Source of the DNA: Streptomyces sp. NBC_01255 | Lineage (GTDB): Bacteria > Actinomycetota > Actinomycetes > Streptomycetales > Streptomycetaceae | Direction: 5' to 3' | NCBI RefSeq assembly: GCF_036226445.1 | Contig: NZ_CP108474.1 | Coordinates: 5,332,001 to 5,396,000 of the forward strand | DNA: 64,000 nucleotides | In this document: positions 16,801-25,150 of the stretch, in pieces | Layout of the letters: each line of letters starts with the position of its first letter | Numbering within the stretch: the first letter of the stretch is position 1 | Made by a program: the position numbers and the translations under genes | The notes under the pieces: generated by a model | Told to the model about the DNA's origin: nothing | The model's database searches: none | What the model saw: the letters and a program-made list of their open reading frames with translations, nothing else

Positions 16801-18856
16801 CGACGCCTTCGCCTCCGGCGGCTCCGCCGGCTACGACCACAAGGGCATGGGCATCACCGCCCGCGGTGCCTGGGAGTCGGTCAAGCGCCACTTCCGCGAG
16901 CTGGGCCACGACACGCAGACCGAGGACTTCACGGTCGTCGGCGTCGGCGACATGTCCGGTGACGTCTTCGGCAACGGCATGCTGCTGAGTGAGCACATCC
17001 GGCTCGTCGCCGCCTTCGACCACCGGCACATCTTCATCGACCCGAACCCGGACGCGGCCACCTCGTACGCCGAGCGCCGCCGCCTCTTCGACCTGCCCCG
17101 CTCGTCCTGGGCCGACTACGACACCTCGCTGCTCTCCGCGGGCGGTGGCATTCACCCCCGTACCGCCAAGTCCATCCCGGTCAACGCGCAGGTCAGGGCC
17201 GCCCTCGGCATCGAGGACGGCGTCACCAAGATGACCCCGGCCGAGCTGATGAAGGCCGTGCTCCACGCGCCCGTCGACCTGCTGTGGAACGGCGGCATCG
17301 GTACGTACGTCAAGGCCGCGGTCGAGTCCAACGCGGACGTCGGCGACAAGGCCAACGACGCCATCCGCGTCGACGGCCAGGACGTGCGCGCCCAGGTCAT
17401 CGGCGAGGGCGGCAACCTCGGCGCGACCCAGCTGGGCCGTATCGAGTTCGCCCGCACCGGCGGCCCCGAGGGCCAGGGCGGCAAGGTCAACACCGACGCC
17501 ATCGACAACAGCGCCGGCGTCGACACCTCCGACCACGAGGTCAACATCAAGATCCTGCTGAACGGGCTCGTCGCCGAGGGCGACATGACCGTCAAGCAGC
17601 GCAACAAGATCCTCGCGGAGATGACGGACGAGGTCGGCACGCTCGTCCTGCGCAACAACTACGCGCAGAACACGGCCCTGGCCAACGCCGTCACCCAGTC
17701 GCCCTCGCTGCTCCACGCCCACCAGCGCTTCATGCGCCGCCTGGGCCGCGACGGCAGCCTCTCCCGGGAGCTGGAGTTCCTGCCCAACGACCGGCAGATC
17801 CGCGAGCTGCTCAACAACGGCCGCGGCCTGAGCCAGCCGGAGCTCGCCGTCCTCCTCGCGTACACCAAGATCACGGTGGCCGACGAGCTGATCGGTACGG
17901 AGCTGCCGGACGACCCGTACCTGCGCGGGCTGCTCCACGCGTACTTCCCGACGCTGCTGCGCGAGAAGTTCACCGAGGCCGTCGACAACCACGCCCTGCG
18001 CCGCGAGATCATCACCACGGTCCTGGTCAACGACACCGTCAACACCGGTGGCTCGACCTTCCTGCACCGCCTCCGCGAGGAGACCGGCGCGTCGATCGAG
18101 GAGATCGTCCGCGCGCAGACCGCGGCCCGGATGGTCTTCCGCCTCGGCCAGGTCTGGGACGCCGTCGAGGCCCTCGACAACCAGGTGCCCGCCGACGTCC
18201 AGACCCGGATGCGGCTGCACTCGCGCCGGCTCGTCGAGCGCGGCACGCGCTGGTTGCTCAACAACCGGCCGCAGCCGCTCCAGATCGGCGAGACCATCGA
18301 GTTCTTCGCCGACCGGGTGGACGAGGTCTGGGGCCGGCTGCCGGAGCTGCTGCGCGGCGCGGACCTGGAGTGGTACCAGTCGATCGTGGCCGAGCTGACC
18401 GAGGTCGGCGTGCCGGAGGAGCTCGCGCTGCGGGTCGCCGGCTTCTCGTCCGCCTTCCCGATCCTCGACGTCGTCGCGATCGCGGACCGGACGGGCAAGG
18501 AGCCGCTCGCGGTGGCCGAGGTCTACTACGACCTGGCCGACCGGCTGCGGATCACCGACCTCATGGACCGGATCATCGAGCTCCCGCGCAGCGACCGCTG
18601 GCAGTCGATGGCCCGCGCCTCGATCCGTGAGGACCTGTTCGCGGCGCACGCCGCGCTCACGCAGGACGTCCTGACGGCGGGCAACGGCACGTCGAGCCCG
18701 GAGGAGCGGTTCAAGGCCTGGGAGGAGAAGAACGCGGCGATCCTGGGCCGCGCGCGGACGACCCTGGAGGAGATCCAGGGCTCGGACACCTTCGACCTGG
18801 CGAACCTGTCGGTGGCCATGCGGACGATGCGCACGCTGCTGCGTTCGCACAGCTGA
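13889..18856 (+). CDS. gdhB: NAD-dependent glutamate dehydrogenase, 180-kDa class
   Basis: The large NAD-GDH oxidatively deaminates glutamate to 2-oxoglutarate and ammonia. It is 1655 residues, matching the very large Streptomyces enzyme. The N-terminal half holds ACT-like and regulatory helical regions. The ELFV dehydrogenase core starts near residue 845 ([20 protein letters not shown], then [20 protein letters not shown] with catalytic Lys). The Rossmann part shows [14 protein letters not shown] and [12 protein letters not shown]. The start ATG 13889 has CAGGAG about 9 nt upstream. It is monocistronic, closed by a 16-bp terminator. Confidence 0.96.
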   Translation: [1655 protein letters not shown]

Positions 18857-18867
18857 TCGTGAAGTGA

Positions 18868-18903
18868 GGAAGGGCCCCGCCGGTGTTCCGGCGGGGCCCT
18901 TCC
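18868..18903. terminator. Bidirectional terminator after gdhB
   Basis: GGAAGGGCCCCGCCGG (18868-18883), loop TGTT, CCGGCGGGGCCCTTCC (18888-18903). The 16-bp stem is perfect and lies between converging gdhB and the GT87 gene. Confidence 0.9.
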
Positions 18904-18904
18904 G

Positions 18905-20323
18905 TCATTCCGCCGCCGGGGTGGCGACCGTCGAGGTCCACAGGCGGCGGGCGGCGAGCAGCGCCGCCGCGAGGAGCAGGGCGTTGCGGACCGCCATGAC
19001 GGTGAGGCCTGCGGGGGTGCCGGCGAGGACGTCCAGGTACAGGACGGGGTACGCGAGCGAGCTCAGCGCGGCCGCCGGGAGCAGCAGCAGGGCCACCGGG
19101 CGCATCACGGTGCTGCGGGAGGTCAGGCAGACGGCGGCGAGCCCGAGCAGCCAGATCATGTACTGGGGGCTGATGACCCGGCTGGTGACGGTGAAGAGCA
19201 GGACGGCGGCGAAGGCCGCGTCGAGCGGGGTCGCGGGGGTCCAGCGCCGGGCCCGGACGCGCCAGAGCAGCAGCCAGCCGAGGGCGATGACGGTGAGCAG
19301 CAGGGCGAGGTGGCCGAGGCTGGAGACGTACGGGCCGACGTACTCGAAGGAGCCGTAGCGGAACTCGACCCGGCCCGGCCAGACGCCGGCGGCCCGGGCC
19401 AGCGCGAGGGCCGTGCCGCCCAGGGACTCGATCTGGATGCCGCGGTTGCCCTGCTGGCGGAGGAAGCCGAACGACCCGGAGAAGAACAGTGCGAGGGTGG
19501 CGACGAGGGCGACCGCGGCGGTGACGGCGGCGGTCCAGGCCTCGCGGGTGGTTCGGCCCCGGGGGGTGCCGATCAGGACGAGCGCCGGCCACACCTTGAC
19601 CATGGCGCCGATTCCGGCGAGCGCCCCGCCGAGCTGGTGGGCGCCCGTCGAGCGGGCGTTGACGGCGAGCAGGGCGAGGACGGCGAGGGCGGTGGTGTGG
19701 ACGTCGTACCGCGCGAGGGGGAGGTGCAGGAGGAGCGGGAGGCCGCAGACCCAGTACCAGGCGCCGTGGGTGACGCGTTCGCTGTCGGCGCGGGCGAGGG
19801 CGAGGGTGATGACCGCGTCCGCGAGGAGGGCGAGGGCGACGAAGGCCTGGAAGTACGTGAGCGAGGGCAGGATGCCCGGGGCCATGATCACGAGGCCCGC
19901 GCCGGGCGGGTACTGCCAGGTGACGTCGCCCGGCGGGAAGGTGCCGGTCGCGAACTGCCCGTACCAGTGCTCGTAGAGGGCCACCTCGCGGCCGACCCCG
20001 CCGATGCCGAGGTCGTCGCGGAGGAGCAGCAGGAGCATGCCGACGCGGGTGAGGAGCCAGACGGCGGCGAGGGCGAGGGCGGGGCCGCGGCCGACCATGA
20101 CGAAGGTGGCGGAGGTGAAGGTGTCCGATGTGAACGGGGACCCGGTCAGGGAGGGGGGAGGGGGCGCGGTGGCGGGTGGGGGCGCGGGTGGTGGTGCCAT
20201 CGGCGCGACCGGAGCGGCGGGGGACACGGGGGATGCGGGCGCGGCGGAGGGTCGGGGCTCGGTGGGTGACGGAGGGTCGTTCCGGGCCCGGCGGCGCGGC
20301 GGCTGCGGGTGATCGTTCGTCAT
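18905..20323 (-). CDS. Polytopic GT87-type glycosyltransferase (polyprenyl-sugar dependent)
   Basis: A membrane glycosyltransferase of 472 residues. A Pro-rich cytoplasmic N-terminus (about 70 residues) is followed by roughly ten hydrophobic helices. The loop after the first helix carries LYEHWYGQFATGTFPPGDVTW with acidic residues, and WQYPPGAG is typical of GT87/mannosyltransferase-like GT-C enzymes. The substrate is likely a polyprenyl-phosphate sugar, acting on the outer face. The start ATG 20323 was taken over an upstream one. Its neighbours, the ABC exporter genes just upstream on the same strand, suggest a cell-wall glycan pathway. The stop nearly abuts the gdhB terminator. Confidence 0.8.
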   Translation of the reverse strand: MTNDHPQPPRRRARNDPPSPTEPRPSAAPASPVSPAAPVAPMAPPPAPPPATAPPPPSLTGSPFTSDTFTSATFVMVGRGPALALAAVWLLTRVGMLLLLLRDDLGIGGVGREVALYEHWYGQFATGTFPPGDVTWQYPPGAGLVIMAPGILPSLTYFQAFVALALLADAVITLALARADSERVTHGAWYWVCGLPLLLHLPLARYDVHTTALAVLALLAVNARSTGAHQLGGALAGIGAMVKVWPALVLIGTPRGRTTREAWTAAVTAAVALVATLALFFSGSFGFLRQQGNRGIQIESLGGTALALARAAGVWPGRVEFRYGSFEYVGPYVSSLGHLALLLTVIALGWLLLWRVRARRWTPATPLDAAFAAVLLFTVTSRVISPQYMIWLLGLAAVCLTSRSTVMRPVALLLLPAAALSSLAYPVLYLDVLAGTPAGLTVMAVRNALLLAAALLAARRLWTSTVATPAAE

Positions 20324-20349
20324 CCCTCGGCACTCTAGTCCGGTATGCA

Positions 20350-21159
20350 CTATTTCTTAGGTCTTGTCGCCCTCGTACCCGTGTACTCCTCGTACGCCGC
20401 CACCACCTCCTTCGCCGGGCCGTCCATCCGCAGGGTCCCCGCTTCCAGCCACAGCGCCCGCTCGCAGGTCTCCGTGATGGTGGAGTTCGAGTGGCTGACC
20501 AGGAAGACCGTCCCCGCCTCCGCCCGCAGCTCGTCGATCCGCCGCTGACTGCGCCGGCGGAAGCGCGCGTCGCCGGTCGACAGGGCCTCGTCGATGAGCA
20601 GCACGTCGTGGCTCCTGGCGGCGGCGATGGAGAAGCGCAGCCGGGCACCCATCCCGGAGGAGTACGTCCGCATGGGGCGGGAGATGGCGTCGTCCTTCTC
20701 GTTGATGCCGGAGAACTCGACGATGTCGTCGTAGCGCTCCCGGACCTCGGCGCGGCTCATGCCCATCGCGAGGCCGCCCAGGACCACGTTCCGTTCGCCG
20801 GTCAGATCGCCCATCAGGGCCGCGTTGACGCCGAGGAGGGCGGGCCGGCCGTGGGTGTAGACCTGGCCCCGCTCGACGGGCTGGAGGCCCGCGACGGCCT
20901 TCAGGAGCGTCGACTTGCCCGATCCGTTCGAACCGATCAGGCCGATCGCCTCGCCCCGGTACGCGGCGAAGCTCACGCCCTTCACGGCGTGGACCCGGCG
21001 GCCGGCCGGAGCCGTACGGCCGCGGCGCAGCATCCGGCCGAGGGCGGCGGTGGCGCTGCCGCGGCCACCGGGGTGCCCGCCGTGGACGGTGTAGGTGATG
21101 TGGACGCCGTCGACGACGACGGTCGGGGTGCGCGTCTCGATGTCGGGGGTCTCAGCCAC
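20350..21159 (-). CDS. ABC transporter ATPase, TagH/polysaccharide-export type
   Basis: The ATPase subunit (269 residues) of an exporter for wall teichoic acid or another lipid-linked polysaccharide. Walker A is GLIGSNGSGKSTLLKAVAG, the signature is YSSGMGARLRFSIAAA and Walker B is DVLLIDEALSTGD. The insert HAVKGVSFAAYRGEAIG and the EALSTGDARFR pattern are typical of TagH/Wzt, and there is no C-terminal carbohydrate-binding domain. It overlaps the permease gene by 8 bp, so the two are translationally coupled. The GT87 gene follows 26 bp later. Confidence 0.9.
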   Translation of the reverse strand: MAETPDIETRTPTVVVDGVHITYTVHGGHPGGRGSATAALGRMLRRGRTAPAGRRVHAVKGVSFAAYRGEAIGLIGSNGSGKSTLLKAVAGLQPVERGQVYTHGRPALLGVNAALMGDLTGERNVVLGGLAMGMSRAEVRERYDDIVEFSGINEKDDAISRPMRTYSSGMGARLRFSIAAARSHDVLLIDEALSTGDARFRRRSQRRIDELRAEAGTVFLVSHSNSTITETCERALWLEAGTLRMDGPAKEVVAAYEEYTGTRATRPKK

Positions 21160-22072
21160 GGCCGTACGTCTCCTCCGCCTTCCAGAACCAGATGAAGCCG
21201 CCCGTGAAGGCCGCCAGGGCCCAGCCGACGGCCAGCGCCCAGACGTGTGGCGGCAGCTGCGCCGCCGTGTAGCTCTCGATCAGCGCGAAGCGCATGAGGT
21301 CGATGTAGACCGCCGCCGGGTTGCACTGGAGGGCCAGCACCACGGCGTCCGGGAAGCGGCCGGTGCTCGCCAGGTTCTGGATCGACCACATGACGCCCGA
21401 GGCGTACAGCCAGGTGCGCAGGACGAACGGCATCAACTGGCTGATGTCCGGGGTGCGGGCCGCCAGCCGTGCCAGGACGAGGGCGGCGCCGGTGTTGAAC
21501 AGGGCCTGGCAGAGGAGCGCGGGGACGGTCAGCAGCCAGCTCCAGGTGGGGAGCTCGCCGCAGCAGACGAGGATCACGCCGAGCGTGGTGAGCGAGAGGA
21601 GCAGCTGCTGGAGCTGCTGGAGCGCGAGGGCGATCGGGAGGCTCGCGCGCGGGAAGTGCAGGGCGCGGACCAGGCCCAGGTTGCCGCTGATCGCGCGGGT
21701 GCCGGCCAGGACCGTGTCGGAGGTGAAGGTCCACACGAAGATGCCGGTGAGCAGGAACGGGACGTAGTCGGGGACGCCGTGCTTGGCGTTCATGAGGACG
21801 CCGAAGATCGCGTAGTACACGGCCGCGTTGAGCAGCGGCGTCATCACCTGCCACACCTGGCCGAGTCGGGCCTGGCTGTACTGGGCGGTGAGGCGGGCGG
21901 TCGCGAAGGCGGCGATGAAGTCGCGGCGGGACCAGAGCTGCCGGACGTAGGCGGGGAGCGAGGGGCGGGCCCCGCTGACGGTCAGGCCGTGGCGCAGGGC
22001 GAGCGCGCGGAGGTCCTCGGGCGGGGGCCGTCGCCGGTCTTCTCGTGCGGGTGGGGCGAGGGTCGTGGTCAC
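21152..22072 (-). CDS. ABC-2 type permease, TagG/polysaccharide-export type
   Basis: The membrane subunit (306 residues, GTG start 22072) of the exporter encoded with the overlapping ATPase gene. An about 50-residue cytoplasmic N-terminus contains LWSRRDFIAAFATARLTAQY, the conserved amphipathic helix of TagG/Wzm proteins. Six hydrophobic helices follow, with LGQVWQVMTPLLNAAVYYAI and CNPAAVYIDLMRFAL. It ends FWKAEETYGRG, as this family often does (ExxYGRG). It is expected to export a polyprenyl-linked polymer. It is divergent from the TetR gene. Confidence 0.9.
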   Translation of the reverse strand: MTTTLAPPAREDRRRPPPEDLRALALRHGLTVSGARPSLPAYVRQLWSRRDFIAAFATARLTAQYSQARLGQVWQVMTPLLNAAVYYAIFGVLMNAKHGVPDYVPFLLTGIFVWTFTSDTVLAGTRAISGNLGLVRALHFPRASLPIALALQQLQQLLLSLTTLGVILVCCGELPTWSWLLTVPALLCQALFNTGAALVLARLAARTPDISQLMPFVLRTWLYASGVMWSIQNLASTGRFPDAVVLALQCNPAAVYIDLMRFALIESYTAAQLPPHVWALAVGWALAAFTGGFIWFWKAEETYGRG

Positions 22073-22122
22073 GCGGGCCGCTTTCGACGAAGGGTGCGGA
22101 TGTCGTCGGCGATGGAACGGGT

Positions 22123-22204
22123 CCGTATCGTCGCTACGGGGAGGTTAGGGCGCTCGCACGTCGGAACGCAACCGTATCGTCGTGACGTCGTCGTTGGTTA
22201 GGAT
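22123..22204 (+). promoter_or_regulatory. Direct repeat and leaderless-type promoter before TetR gene
   Basis: CCGTATCGTCG occurs twice (22123-22133 and 22172-22182, 49 bp apart) in the 139-bp divergent gap. A good -10 hexamer TAGGAT (22199-22204) lies 7 nt before ATG 22212, so the mRNA probably starts at or next to the start codon. The repeats could be operator half-sites shared by both divergent genes. Confidence 0.45.
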
Positions 22205-22211
22205 GCCGTTC

Positions 22212-22811
22212 ATGACCGAACCGACCCCCCGCCGCGCCCCCGCCGGAGCCGCCGTACTCCGCGAGGACGTGACCGAGGCCATCCGTGACGCCGTCTTCGA
22301 GGAGCTCGCGGCCGTCGGCTTCGCGCGGATGTCCATCGAGGGCATCGCGCGCCGCGCGGGCGTCGGCAAGACCGCCGTCTACCGGCGGTGGAAGTCCAAG
22401 CTCTCCCTCGTCCTCGACCTCGTCGGCGCCTTCGCCGCCCAGGGCGTGCCGGTGCCCGCCACCGGCTCACTGGACGGGGACGTGCGCGCCCTCCTGGAGA
22501 TGGCCTCGTACGCCCTGCGCCACCCGGTCGCCTCGCAGGTCATCCCCGACCTGCTCGTCGAGGCCGCACGGCAGCCGGAGATCGCCGACGCCATCCGCGA
22601 GGCGCTGCTCGACGGCCAGCAGGGCGTCATGGCCCGGATCGTCCGCGAGGCCGTCGCACGCGGCGAGCTCCCCGAGGGCACCGACCCGGCCGCGGCCCTC
22701 GACCTCGTCGTCGGTCCGCTCTACTGGCGCCTCGTCGTCGTCCGCACGCCGCTGCCCGAGGGGTACGTGGACGGGCTCGCGCGCGCGGCGGTGGCGGCGC
22801 TCAAGGCCTGA
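22212..22811 (+). CDS. TetR/AcrR-family transcriptional regulator
   Basis: A 199-residue repressor-type protein. The N-terminal HTH reads AIRDAVFEELAAVGFARMSI then IARRAGVGKTAVYRRWKSK. The C-terminal ligand/dimerisation domain resembles TetR_C_33-like members (PEIADAIREALLDGQQGVM, PAAALDLVVGPLYWRLVV). The start ATG 22212 was chosen because of the promoter spacing; ATG 22203 is in frame but falls inside the -10 element. It is divergent from the polysaccharide exporter and is a candidate regulator of it. The sugar importer lies convergent downstream. Confidence 0.88.
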   Translation: MTEPTPRRAPAGAAVLREDVTEAIRDAVFEELAAVGFARMSIEGIARRAGVGKTAVYRRWKSKLSLVLDLVGAFAAQGVPVPATGSLDGDVRALLEMASYALRHPVASQVIPDLLVEAARQPEIADAIREALLDGQQGVMARIVREAVARGELPEGTDPAAALDLVVGPLYWRLVVVRTPLPEGYVDGLARAAVAALKA

Positions 22812-22847
22812 GGCCGCCGACTGCCGACTGCCGACCGCCGGGGAGTG

Positions 22848-23789
22848 CTACTTCACCGCGCCCGCCATCACCCCGGTCGCGAACTGCCGCTGGAACGCGA
22901 AGAACACCGCCAGCGGCACCACCATCGACAGGAACGCCCCCGGCGCCAGCACGTCCACGTTGTTGCCGAACTGCCGGACCTGCTGCTGGAGCGCCACCGT
23001 GATCGGCGGCGACTGCGAGTCCGCGAAGATCAGCGCGATCAGCATGTCGTTCCACACCCACAGGAACTGGAAGATCCCCAGCGAGGCGATCGCCGGACCG
23101 CCGAGCGGCAGCACCACCCGTGTGAAGAGCCGCACCTCGCCCGCCCCGTCGAGCCGCGCCGCCTCCAGGAGCTCGCGCGGGATCTCCGCGAAGAAGTTCC
23201 GCAGCAGGAAGATCGCGAACGGCAGGCCGAACGCGGTGTGGAAGAGGACGACCCCGAGCGTCGTCTCGAAGAGCCCGACCGCGCCGAAGAGCTTCGACAC
23301 CGGGACCAGCGCGACCTGCACCGGGACCACGAGCAGGGCCACCACCCCCAGGAACCACCAGTCCCGGCCCGGGAACTCCAGCCACGCGAAGGCGTATCCG
23401 GCGAACGAGCCGAGGACGAGCACGAGGAGCGTGGCCGGGACGGTGATCAGGACGGTGGAGAGGAGCGACCCGGTGATCGTCCCGTCGGCGAGGAGCCCGG
23501 TGTAGTTCTCGGTGGTCAGCCGCGCCGGGGCCGTGAACGCCTCCCACCAGCCGCTCGCCGCGATGTCGGAGGGCGAGCGGAAGGAGGAGAACAGCAGCCC
23601 GGCCGTCGGCAGCAGCCAGAACAGCCCGGCCAGGACGAGGAAGACGCGGACCGCGCCGCCGGCCGCGCGGGCCGCGATCCGGGAGACGCGTGAGGTCTTC
23701 GGAGCGGGTGGGGTCGACGGGGTGGGTGGGGTCGACGCGGCGCGTGCGGGGGTCGGGGCGGGAGCGGGCGTCGGGGCGGGAGCGGTCAT
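22848..23789 (-). CDS. Carbohydrate ABC transporter permease (MalG type)
   Basis: The second membrane subunit (313 residues) of a CUT1-type sugar importer. An N-terminal Ala/Pro/Thr-rich tail (about 40 residues) precedes six hydrophobic helices. The ATPase-contact EAA loop reads EIPRELLEAARLDGAGEVRL and the C-terminus is FQRQFATGVMAGAVK, typical of MalG. Its ATG overlaps the stop of the partner permease by 4 bp. No ATPase gene is in the operon. The TetR gene converges on it, with 36 bp between stops. Confidence 0.92.
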   Translation of the reverse strand: MTAPAPTPAPAPTPARAASTPPTPSTPPAPKTSRVSRIAARAAGGAVRVFLVLAGLFWLLPTAGLLFSSFRSPSDIAASGWWEAFTAPARLTTENYTGLLADGTITGSLLSTVLITVPATLLVLVLGSFAGYAFAWLEFPGRDWWFLGVVALLVVPVQVALVPVSKLFGAVGLFETTLGVVLFHTAFGLPFAIFLLRNFFAEIPRELLEAARLDGAGEVRLFTRVVLPLGGPAIASLGIFQFLWVWNDMLIALIFADSQSPPITVALQQQVRQFGNNVDVLAPGAFLSMVVPLAVFFAFQRQFATGVMAGAVK

Positions 23790-25141
23790 CGGCGGGTCTC
23801 CCTTCGGATGCGGCGGATGTTGACCGCCATCACCGGCAGCACCAGCAGGAGCAGCACGACGGCGATGGCCGAGCCGACCCCGAGGTCCGCGTCCGTGCCG
23901 AAGGACGAGCGGTACAGCTGGAGCGCGAGCACGTTCGCGTCGTCCTGCGCCGAGCCCGGCGCGATGACGAAGACCAGGTCGAAGACCTTGAGCACGTTGA
24001 TCATCAGCGTGACGAGGACGACCGCGAGGACCGGGGCCAGGAGCGGGACCGTGATCCGGCGGAACACCTGCCACTCGTTCGCCCCGTCCACCCGCGCCGC
24101 TTCGAGGAGTTCGCGCGGTACGGCCGCGAGCCCGGCGCCGATCAGCACCATCGCGAACCCGGCCCACATCCACACGTACGCGCCGATCACGGCCGGCGTG
24201 ACGAGCGAGGGGCCCAGCCACTCCACGCCGTTGTACTGCTCCCGGAAGTTGCTCGCGGGGAGGCGGAGTACGGCTCCGTCGGCGCGGTCGGCGGGCAGGG
24301 CGAAGGTGCCGTCGGCCGCCGCCGTGGCCGTGGCGACCACCTTGCCGTCCCGTACGGCCTCGATCCGCAGCCCGGCGAGGCCCTGTTCGGCCGGGTCGAC
24401 GACGTTCGGCTTCCCGCCGCCGCCCTTGGTGAAGTCCAGCCAGGCCGTTCCGCTGATCGTGTCCGCGGCGGTCGGCGACGCGGTCGGCTCGGCGGCCGGG
24501 CGGGCCTCCTTCGGCATCCGGCCCGGAGCCACCCCGACGAGCGGCAGCCGGACGGGCTCCCCGGCGCGTACCGCCTCCTTGGTGACGTACGCGCCGCCGC
24601 CGGCCGCCGTGAGCGGGTGCACGGGGAGCGGCCGGGCCCGGGGGAAGCCCGAGGACTCGGCGAAGGTGTCGTGGACCCCGACCCAGACGGCGTTGGCGAC
24701 GCCCCGGTCCGGGTCCTGCTCGTAGACGAGCCGGAAGATGATCCCGGCCGCGAGCATCGAGATCGCCATCGGCATGAAGACGACCAGCTTGAACGCTGTG
24801 CCCCAGCGGATGCGTTCGGTCAGGACGGCGAACAGCAGACCGAGGGCGGTGGCGACCGCGGGGGCGAGAACCAGCCAGATCAGGTTGTTTTGTACGGCGG
24901 TGCGCAGCGAGTCGTCGGTGACGAGCGCGAGGTAGTTGTCCAGGCCCACGAAGGAGGAGCCGGAGCGGTCGAAGAACGAGCGCTGGACGGAGTATCCGAT
25001 CGGGTAGACGACCAGCGCCCCGAGCAGGAGCAGCGCGGGGAGCAGGAACCCCGCCGCGACCGCCCTGCTGTTGCTGTTGCTGTTGCTGTTGCTCGTGCTC
25101 GTGCTCTTGTTCGCGCTGCGGATGCGGGTGGCCTTCGGCAT
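23786..25141 (-). CDS. Carbohydrate ABC transporter permease (MalF type) with Ig-like insert
   Basis: The first membrane subunit of the importer, 451 residues, well above the usual about 300. An N-terminal Ser/Asn/Thr tract is followed by the first helices (GFLLPALLLLGALVVYPIGY). Then a hydrophilic insert of about 150 residues (about 150-300) sits between membrane segments. It contains TAWLDFTKGGGGKPNVVDP and GLAGLRIEAVRDGKVVATAT, a pattern like SdrD-B/CNA-B Ig folds. The core resumes at VWMWAGFAMVLIGAGLAAVP with EAA loop VPRELLEAARVDGANEW. By topology the insert is extracellular, comparable in place to the P2 loop of E. coli MalF. The binding-protein gene lies 9 bp upstream. Confidence 0.9.
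   Translation of the reverse strand: MPKATRIRSANKSTSTSNSNSNSNSRAVAAGFLLPALLLLGALVVYPIGYSVQRSFFDRSGSSFVGLDNYLALVTDDSLRTAVQNNLIWLVLAPAVATALGLLFAVLTERIRWGTAFKLVVFMPMAISMLAAGIIFRLVYEQDPDRGVANAVWVGVHDTFAESSGFPRARPLPVHPLTAAGGGAYVTKEAVRAGEPVRLPLVGVAPGRMPKEARPAAEPTASPTAADTISGTAWLDFTKGGGGKPNVVDPAEQGLAGLRIEAVRDGKVVATATAAADGTFALPADRADGAVLRLPASNFREQYNGVEWLGPSLVTPAVIGAYVWMWAGFAMVLIGAGLAAVPRELLEAARVDGANEWQVFRRITVPLLAPVLAVVLVTLMINVLKVFDLVFVIAPGSAQDDANVLALQLYRSSFGTDADLGVGSAIAVVLLLLVLPVMAVNIRRIRRETRR
25067..25108 (-). repeat. Hexanucleotide repeat encoding Ser-Asn/Ser-Thr tract
   Basis: On the + strand, GCTGTT is repeated exactly four times (25067-25090), followed by GCTCGT twice and GCTCTT. It encodes the STSTSNSNSNSNS stretch at residues 12-25 of the MalF-like permease. 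The unit is a multiple of three, so copy-number change would alter length but not frame. Confidence 0.8.
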
Positions 25142-25150
25142 GCCGGGGCC

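Noticed and set aside
13880..18850. Minus-strand ORF of 1656 codons
   Set aside because: Antisense shadow of the NAD-glutamate dehydrogenase; Val/Asp/Leu/Gly-rich with no recognisable fold.
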